Origin: Bradyrhizobium sp. JYMT SZCCT0180
GTDB lineage: Bacteria > Pseudomonadota > Alphaproteobacteria > Rhizobiales > Xanthobacteraceae
NCBI RefSeq assembly: GCF_018130165.1
Contig: NZ_JAFCLZ010000004.1
Location: 124,001-188,000, forward strand
Direction of reading: 5' to 3'
DNA length: 64,000 bases
The notes beneath the pieces are model-generated. The model saw only the letters and a program-made list of their open reading frames with translations. It searched no databases and had not been told where the DNA came from. Numbering within the stretch: the first letter of the stretch is position 1; each line of letters opens with the position of its first letter. Shown piece by piece: positions 58,859 through 64,000 of this stretch. Both the position numbers and the translations under genes were made by a program.

Positions 58859-59268
58859 TTGTCGTCCGAATCGGGTGCGAGGTCTCTCTGCACCGCAGGT
58901 GTTCTCAGTAATTTCTCGATCCGTTCCGCTTCATCGAATCGTTCGTCGACGCGAAAGCGAAGATCAGGCGCAAACTTTAAGTTAACGCGGTGCGCAATCT
59001 CGCCGCGCAGGAATTTCTTGTTGCGCGCGAGCGCCGCGAGCACGACATCGGTGTCGCGTCCGCCGAGCGGCATCACATAGACGGTTGCAAGCTTCAGGTC
59101 CGGTGACATGCGCACCTCCGGAACCGTGATGATGTGACCCTCGAGATCGGGGTCATGCACGCTACCTTGCGACAGAATATCGGCGACCGCATGGCGCACG
59201 GTTTCGCCGACGCGCAATTGGCGTTGCGAGCCGCCGGGGGCGGAACTCTTGCTGTGGTGGCGGGGCAT
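58855..59268 (-). CDS. rbfA: Ribosome-binding factor A
   Basis: A 137-aa KH-type 30S maturation factor. [20 protein letters not shown] is the start of the fold. [10 protein letters not shown] (here [10 protein letters not shown]) and [26 protein letters not shown] are the conserved core. The start is MPRHHSKSS with GAGACGG upstream. The stop overlaps truB by 4 nt. It lies downstream of infB across an interspersed inverted repeat. Confidence 0.96.
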   Translation of the reverse strand: MPRHHSKSSAPGGSQRQLRVGETVRHAVADILSQGSVHDPDLEGHIITVPEVRMSPDLKLATVYVMPLGGRDTDVVLAALARNKKFLRGEIAHRVNLKFAPDLRFRVDERFDEAERIEKLLRTPAVQRDLAPDSDDK

Positions 59269-59290
59269 GGCCGTCTCTCGAAAAAAAATT

Positions 59291-59384
59291 GGCCATGGCC
59301 GGGCTATTCCCGGCCATTGACGTCGTTCTTGCTGTTGAATTCTCTGGGACGTGGATGCCCGGATTAAATCCGGGCATGACGTCG
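59291..59384. repeat. Inverted repeat between infB and rbfA
   Basis: Left arm 59291-59324 (..GGCCGGGCTATTCCCGGCC..GACGTCG) and right arm 59349-59384 (GACGTGGATGCCCGG..CCGGGCATGACGTCG) are related hairpins in tandem and inverted form. Each has an internal GCCGGG-type dyad. It is a REP-like element inside a polycistronic operon. Confidence 0.75.
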
Positions 59385-59425
59385 AACTAGTACAATGTCT
59401 TCCGACGAAGCCGTAAGGTTCAGAC

Positions 59426-62080
59426 TTACAGGCTCCGCTGGATCGTCTCCACGCGATAACACTCGATGACGTCGCCGACACGCATGTCGCCGTAATTCTC
59501 GAACGCCATGCCGCATTCCTGACCGGACTGCACTTCCTTCACTTCATCCTTGAAGCGCTTCAGCGTCGAGAGCTTGCCTTCATGCACAACCACGTTGTCG
59601 CGAATGAGGCGAACGTTGGCGCCGCGTTCCACGGTGCCGTCGGTGACACGGCAGCCGGCGACCTTGCCGACCTTGGAAATGTTGAACACTTCCAGGATCT
59701 GCGCATTGCCCAGCATGGTTTCGCGCAGCGTCGGCGCGAGCAGGCCGGACATCGCCTTTTTGATGTCGTCGACCAGATCGTAGATGATGTTGTAATAGCG
59801 GATCTCGATGCCGTTGCGCTTGGCCGCGGCCGCCGCTTCCTTGTTGGCGCGAACCGAGAAGCCGATGATGGCGGCGTTGAAACCTTCCGCCAGCGTCACG
59901 TCGGATTCGGAGATGCCGCCGACGCCGGCATGCAGGATGCGGGCGGCAACTTCGTCGGTGCCGAGCTTTTCCAGCGATCCCAGGATGGCTTCGAGCGAAC
60001 CTTGCACGTCGGCCTTGATGATCAGCGGGAATTCCTTGCGGCCCGACGTCTTGAGCTGCGACATCATCTGTTCGAGCGAACCGCGCATGCCGGAAATCGA
60101 GGCAGCCGCATTTTCGCGCTTCTGGTGGGCGCGATAGCTCGTGACCTGGCGGGCGCGGGCTTCGTTCTCGACCACCGCGAGGCGGTCGCCGGCCTCCGGC
60201 GGACCGTTGAAGCCGAGCACCTCGACCGGAACCGAAGGTCCGGCCTCGTCGATGTTGACGCCCTGGTCGTTGATAAGGGCGCGGACGCGGCCCATTTCGG
60301 CGCCGGCCACGATGATGTCGCCGATGCGCAGGGTTCCGCGCTGCACCAGCACGGTCGCAACCGGACCACGACCGCGGTCGAGCCTGGCTTCGATCACGGT
60401 GCCTTCGGCGGGACGTTCCGCGTTGGTTTTGAGGTCGAGCAGTTCGGCCTGCAGCGCGATCATTTCCAAGAGCTTGTCGAGATTGGTCTTGTTCTTGGCT
60501 GACACCTCGACGTCGACGACTTCACCGCCGAACGACTCGACCTGAACCTCGTGCTGCAACAGCTCGGTGCGCACGCGCTCTGGCTTGGCGTCGGGCTTGT
60601 CGATCTTGTTGATCGCGATGATCATCGGAACCTTCGCCGCCTTGGCGTGGTTGATCGCCTCGATGGTCTGCGGCATGACGCCGTCATCGGCCGCCACCAC
60701 CAGGATCACGATATCGGTGACCTTGGCGCCGCGCGCACGCATCGCGGTGAACGCGGCGTGGCCGGGCGTATCGATGAAGGTGATCTTCTTGCCGCTTTCC
60801 GGCGAGGTCACCTGATAGGCGCCGATATGCTGGGTGATGCCGCCGGCTTCGCCCGAAACCACGTTGGCATGGCGAAGCGCGTCGAGCAGCGAGGTCTTGC
60901 CGTGGTCGACATGGCCCATCACGGTCACGACCGGCGAACGCGGTTCGGTGTCGGTGGAATCGTCGACAATGTCGAACAATCCCTCTTCGACGTCGGACGC
61001 GGCCACGCGCTTGACGGTATGGCCCAATTCCTCGGCGATCAGCTGCGCGGTGTCGGCGTCGATCACGTCGGTGATCTTGTGCATCGCGCCCTGCTTCATC
61101 AGCAGGCGGATGACGTCGACCGCGCGTTCCGACATGCGGTTGGCGAGTTCCTGGATGTTGATGGCTTCCGGGATCACCACTTCGCGGATGATCTTTTCCT
61201 TCGGCTCGTTCGAGGCGTGTCCCTTCAGGCGCTGGGTGCGGCGGCGGAACGAGGCGATCGAACGCTCGCGCACATTGTCGGCGTCGAGGGCGGTGACCAG
61301 CGTCAGGCGGCCGCGTTCCTTTTGCGGCCCGGGCTTGTGGGTCGTCTTCGGCGGCACGGCGGGGCGCATGGCGCCGCCAGGGCCACGGCGGATCTGGCGC
61401 GGACCTTCATCCTCATCGGAGGCGTCGGCGGCGACGCCCGGCGCGCGCGCGGGCGGCACTGCGGACGCCGTCGGCCGGGCCGCGGGACGCGCGGTGGTGG
61501 TGGTCGTAGTGGTGCCGGGTGCGGTCGTCGTCGCGGTCTTGGCTTCGGCTTCTCCAAATCGCTTCTTGGCTTCGCTTTCCGCCTTGCGCTTGGCTTCCTC
61601 TTCGATGCGGTGACGTTCTTCCTCGGCCTTGCGGCGCGCTTCGGCGGCTTCGCGCTCGGCCTGCTCGATGCCTTCGCGGCTTGCGCGGCGCTTGGCTTCT
61701 TCTTCGGCTAGACGACGTTCCTCGATGTCACGGACCTTGGCGTCGGCCAAGGCGCTGGCGCGCGCGGAGCGTTCATCCTCGGTCAGCGTGCGCAGCACCA
61801 CGCCGGAGCCGGCGCGGGGTGCGGCTGGCGCGGAGGGCCGGCTCGGTGCCTTGGCGACGACCGGCGCCGGCTTGGCGACCACCGGCTCGGGCGCATGGGT
61901 TTCGCCGGCGGGCGCGTCGCCGCCGAGGCGGCGCTTGCCGCGCTTCTCGACCACGACCTGCTTGGTCCGGCCATGGCTGAAGCTCTGGCGTACGGTGCCC
62001 GTCTCGACGCGCGGCTTGAGCGTCAAGGTCTTGGTCGGGACACTCAAAGTCTTGTCGCCAGGCGTTTTGGTATCAACCAT
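59426..62080 (-). CDS. infB: Translation initiation factor IF-2
   Basis: An 884-aa GTPase that brings fMet-tRNA to the 30S subunit. The G1 motif is [17 protein letters not shown] (about residue 390), with DTPGHAAF (G3) and NKIDKPDA (G4) following. The C-terminal half holds the IF2 domains II-IV. The N-terminal 350 residues are low-complexity: Ala/Pro/Thr-rich and a long charged coiled-coil ([29 protein letters not shown] region), the normal alphaproteobacterial form. It lies between ylxR and rbfA. Confidence 0.98.
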   Translation of the reverse strand: MVDTKTPGDKTLSVPTKTLTLKPRVETGTVRQSFSHGRTKQVVVEKRGKRRLGGDAPAGETHAPEPVVAKPAPVVAKAPSRPSAPAAPRAGSGVVLRTLTEDERSARASALADAKVRDIEERRLAEEEAKRRASREGIEQAEREAAEARRKAEEERHRIEEEAKRKAESEAKKRFGEAEAKTATTTAPGTTTTTTTARPAARPTASAVPPARAPGVAADASDEDEGPRQIRRGPGGAMRPAVPPKTTHKPGPQKERGRLTLVTALDADNVRERSIASFRRRTQRLKGHASNEPKEKIIREVVIPEAINIQELANRMSERAVDVIRLLMKQGAMHKITDVIDADTAQLIAEELGHTVKRVAASDVEEGLFDIVDDSTDTEPRSPVVTVMGHVDHGKTSLLDALRHANVVSGEAGGITQHIGAYQVTSPESGKKITFIDTPGHAAFTAMRARGAKVTDIVILVVAADDGVMPQTIEAINHAKAAKVPMIIAINKIDKPDAKPERVRTELLQHEVQVESFGGEVVDVEVSAKNKTNLDKLLEMIALQAELLDLKTNAERPAEGTVIEARLDRGRGPVATVLVQRGTLRIGDIIVAGAEMGRVRALINDQGVNIDEAGPSVPVEVLGFNGPPEAGDRLAVVENEARARQVTSYRAHQKRENAAASISGMRGSLEQMMSQLKTSGRKEFPLIIKADVQGSLEAILGSLEKLGTDEVAARILHAGVGGISESDVTLAEGFNAAIIGFSVRANKEAAAAAKRNGIEIRYYNIIYDLVDDIKKAMSGLLAPTLRETMLGNAQILEVFNISKVGKVAGCRVTDGTVERGANVRLIRDNVVVHEGKLSTLKRFKDEVKEVQSGQECGMAFENYGDMRVGDVIECYRVETIQRSL

Positions 62081-62139
62081 TCAGCAGTCCTAATCTTGTT
62101 GCGTTGTGCGCATTCGCACAGTCGTTAAAGCACGTCTTG

Positions 62140-62823
62140 TTAGTCAGAATTTCTGGCCGCTTGGGCGGTCTTGTCGTCATCGGCCATCCGGTATCGGACC
62201 AGGATCTGGCAGCGCGACAGGAACGTCTTGCTCGCCGGGCCCGCGAGCAGGGCAGCATGTATCACATTTGACCGCCCCAGTGCCAAATCCAATTCTGCCG
62301 ACGTCAGAACATTGACGATCGGAAATTCCGTCGAATCATCCGCATTTCCACGCTTTTGCCGCGCGATCGCGTCCAATTTGCGGATTCCGTCGATCGCCCC
62401 GTCGGAAGCGTGGATAAGGGCCTGGGCCTGCCCGTCCCGGAGCGCGCCCTCGACCTTGCTGAAACCGGAGACGACCTGGCCGGCCTTGGCGACCATCGCC
62501 AGCGCCTCGGTGCAGCTTCGAACCAGCAAAGCCTCGGTGTCGGCGGGGAGGGTCGCAGCGGCCCGGATGTCGCGCTTGAAACCCCTGCTAAATTGGTTAC
62601 GCCGCACCGCTTCCGCAACGGTCCGGCGCGATGCCGAGACCCACAGGCCGCGGCCGGGAAGCTTGCGCTTCAGGTCCGGAACGACCTCGCCCTGGGGCGA
62701 GACCACGAACCGGATCAGTTCGTCGATCGGGCGCACCTCACGGGTGACCGCGCACATCCGCATCGTCGCGGACCTGTCGGTCCGCGGTCCGTTGTCGAGA
62801 TCGGGGTCAACCATGGCGAGCAT
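62140..62823 (-). CDS. YlxR-L7Ae-like fusion, nucleic-acid-binding protein
   Basis: A 227-aa protein joining two domains usually encoded apart. The N-terminal YlxR/DUF448 domain (RMCAVTREVRPIDELIRFV...GRGLWVSASRR, about residues 22-75) and the C-terminal L7Ae/YlxQ-like domain (VVSGFSKVEGALRDGQAQALIHASDGA, about 110-200) are clear. YlxR-type proteins sit between nusA and infB in many bacteria and are thought to bind RNA or RNase P; the exact role is open. AAGGAG lies 11 nt upstream of the ATG. Confidence 0.92.
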   Translation of the reverse strand: MLAMVDPDLDNGPRTDRSATMRMCAVTREVRPIDELIRFVVSPQGEVVPDLKRKLPGRGLWVSASRRTVAEAVRRNQFSRGFKRDIRAAATLPADTEALLVRSCTEALAMVAKAGQVVSGFSKVEGALRDGQAQALIHASDGAIDGIRKLDAIARQKRGNADDSTEFPIVNVLTSAELDLALGRSNVIHAALLAGPASKTFLSRCQILVRYRMADDDKTAQAARNSD

Positions 62824-62838
62824 GCGCGGGGCATCTCC

Positions 62839-64000
62839 TTACGCCGTCTGGTCTTCGGTGGCTTCCGCCGCCTCGGACTGCTTGGCAAGGTCGGCCTCGG
62901 TGATCCAGCCGGCGATGACGCGGGCCTGCATGATCATGCGCTCGGCATCGTCGCGCGAGATTTCGTTGGCGTCGAGAATGCCGGGGAACTTGGTCGGCTC
63001 GGCGCCTTCCTTGCGCTCGGTCCAGCCAACCAGATCGTCGGTGGCGCAACCGGCCAGATCCTCGACCGACTTGATGTCGTTCTCGCCGAACTTGACCAGC
63101 ATCTTCGAGGTCACGCCGGGCACTGTCTTCAAAGCGTCATCCACACCGAGTTCCTTGCGTTTGTTTTCCAGCTCGGTCTCGAGCTGCTCCAGGTATTCTT
63201 TTGCACGGCTCTGCAGTTCGTTGGCGGTTTCCTCGTCGAAGCCCTCGATGCCGGCGAGTTCCTTGACGTCGACCAGCGCGAGTTCCTCGACCGAGGTGAA
63301 GCCTTCCGACGCCAGCAGCTGGCCGACCACTTCGTCGACATTCAGCGCTTCCATGAACACCCGCGTCGAGTTCTCGAAATCGGCCTGACGGCGCTCGGAT
63401 TCTTCCTGCTCGGTGAGGATGTCGATGTCCCAGCCGGTGAGCTGCGAAGCGAGCCGCACGTTCTGTCCGCGGCGGCCGATCGCCAGCGACAGCTGGTTGT
63501 TGGTGTCGGGCACCACGACCTCGATACGCTCGCGGTCTTCGTCGATCACGACCTTGGCGACTTCGGCGGGCGCCAGCGCGTTGACGACGAAGGTCGCGAT
63601 ATCGGGCGACCACGGAATGATGTCGATCTTCTCGCCCTGCAGTTCGTTCACCACCGCCTGCACGCGCGAACCGCGCATACCGACGCAGGCGCCGACCGGA
63701 TCGACCGAGGAATCCCGCGAAATAACGCCGATTTTGGCGCGCGAGCCGGGATCGCGGGCCACCGCCTTGATCTCGACGATGCCGTCATAGATTTCCGGCA
63801 CTTCCTGCGCGAACAGCTTTGCCATGAACTGCGGATGGGTGCGGGACAGGAAGATCTGCGGCCCGCGGGTTTCGCGGCGGACGTCGAAGATGTAGGCGCG
63901 GACGCGGTCGCCGTTGCGGAACACTTCGCGCGGCAGCATCTCGTCACGGCGCACGATGGCTTCGCCGCGGCCGAGATCGACGATCACGCTGCCATATTCG
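62839..64000 (-). CDS. nusA: Transcription termination/antitermination factor NusA, C-terminal part
   Basis: The frame is open at the right edge, so the N-terminal domain is only partly included (it reads [21 protein letters not shown] at the boundary). The S1 domain covers roughly the first 70 visible residues, then KH domains ([44 protein letters not shown]). Two acidic AR/helix-hairpin repeats follow ([20 protein letters not shown] and [19 protein letters not shown]). The end is acidic ([11 protein letters not shown]). It is the first visible gene of the nusA-ylxR-infB-rbfA-truB-rpsO-pnp operon. rimP would be expected outside the window. Confidence 0.96.
   Translation of the reverse strand, partial: EYGSVIVDLGRGEAIVRRDEMLPREVFRNGDRVRAYIFDVRRETRGPQIFLSRTHPQFMAKLFAQEVPEIYDGIVEIKAVARDPGSRAKIGVISRDSSVDPVGACVGMRGSRVQAVVNELQGEKIDIIPWSPDIATFVVNALAPAEVAKVVIDEDRERIEVVVPDTNNQLSLAIGRRGQNVRLASQLTGWDIDILTEQEESERRQADFENSTRVFMEALNVDEVVGQLLASEGFTSVEELALVDVKELAGIEGFDEETANELQSRAKEYLEQLETELENKRKELGVDDALKTVPGVTSKMLVKFGENDIKSVEDLAGCATDDLVGWTERKEGAEPTKFPGILDANEISRDDAERMIMQARVIAGWITEADLAKQSEAAEATEDQTA

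Overview
The window is a contiguous stretch of high-GC alphaproteobacterial chromosome. It is most likely from the Bradyrhizobium/Rhodopseudomonas group (Nitrobacteraceae). The evidence is an Irr regulator carrying a GCPWH heme motif, a DivL-type sensor kinase, the trpFBA-accD-folC-trxA-addA-addB order, the nusA-ylxR-infB-rbfA-truB-rpsO-pnp order, and several families of short inverted repeats of the kind that litter these genomes. I see no rRNA, tRNA, CRISPR array, prophage or insertion sequence. The content is mostly core metabolism and information processing, with a small accessory zone at about 38.4-46.4 kb.

Layout, left half. A 3' part of aroA, an orphan Bug-type solute receptor, cmk, rpsA, sppA, ihfB and a lapA-like gene lead into the tightly overlapping block trpF-trpB-trpA and accD-folC. 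A phosphoesterase gene follows. On the minus strand come trxA, addA and addB (double-strand-break repair). Next is a murU-like nucleotidyltransferase, a PilZ protein, a fused TsaE/AmgK-like kinase gene and divL; these tie peptidoglycan recycling, tRNA t6A modification and cell-cycle signalling into one locus. An alkaline-phosphatase-superfamily enzyme, then ubiE-ubiB, coaBC and dut (transcribed in that order on the minus strand) follow, divergent from mutM, a GNAT gene and ggt.

Middle. A chemotaxis receptor, an exported trypsin-fold protein that lacks its catalytic His, and a MoeB/ThiF enzyme precede the most novel-looking part. There, a 71-aa peptide gene with a leader-like LTPEQLEIVAAG motif lies upstream of an eight-Cys protein gene. 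About 2.3 kb further on is a 51-aa peptide gene with a classic double-glycine leader (LSDQELNAVSGG). Between them lie an aldo/keto reductase and its divergent LysR regulator. A P-loop kinase, a 2-hydroxyacid dehydrogenase and an SH3-domain protein follow.

Right half. irr diverges from fabA-fabB, with a clear promoter and palindrome. After a glutathione transferase come oxyR and divergent katG, then an exported superoxide dismutase (a peroxide/superoxide defence cluster). The window ends in the translation operon pnp-rpsO-truB-rbfA-infB-ylxR-nusA, cut by the right edge.

The most notable observations are the peptide/Cys-rich pair, the double-glycine peptide, a FitA-like ribbon-helix-helix domain fused to CoaBC with a dyad just upstream, the TsaE-AmgK fusion next to MurU, DivL with Tyr in place of the phospho-accepting His, and AccD lacking three of four zinc-ribbon cysteines.
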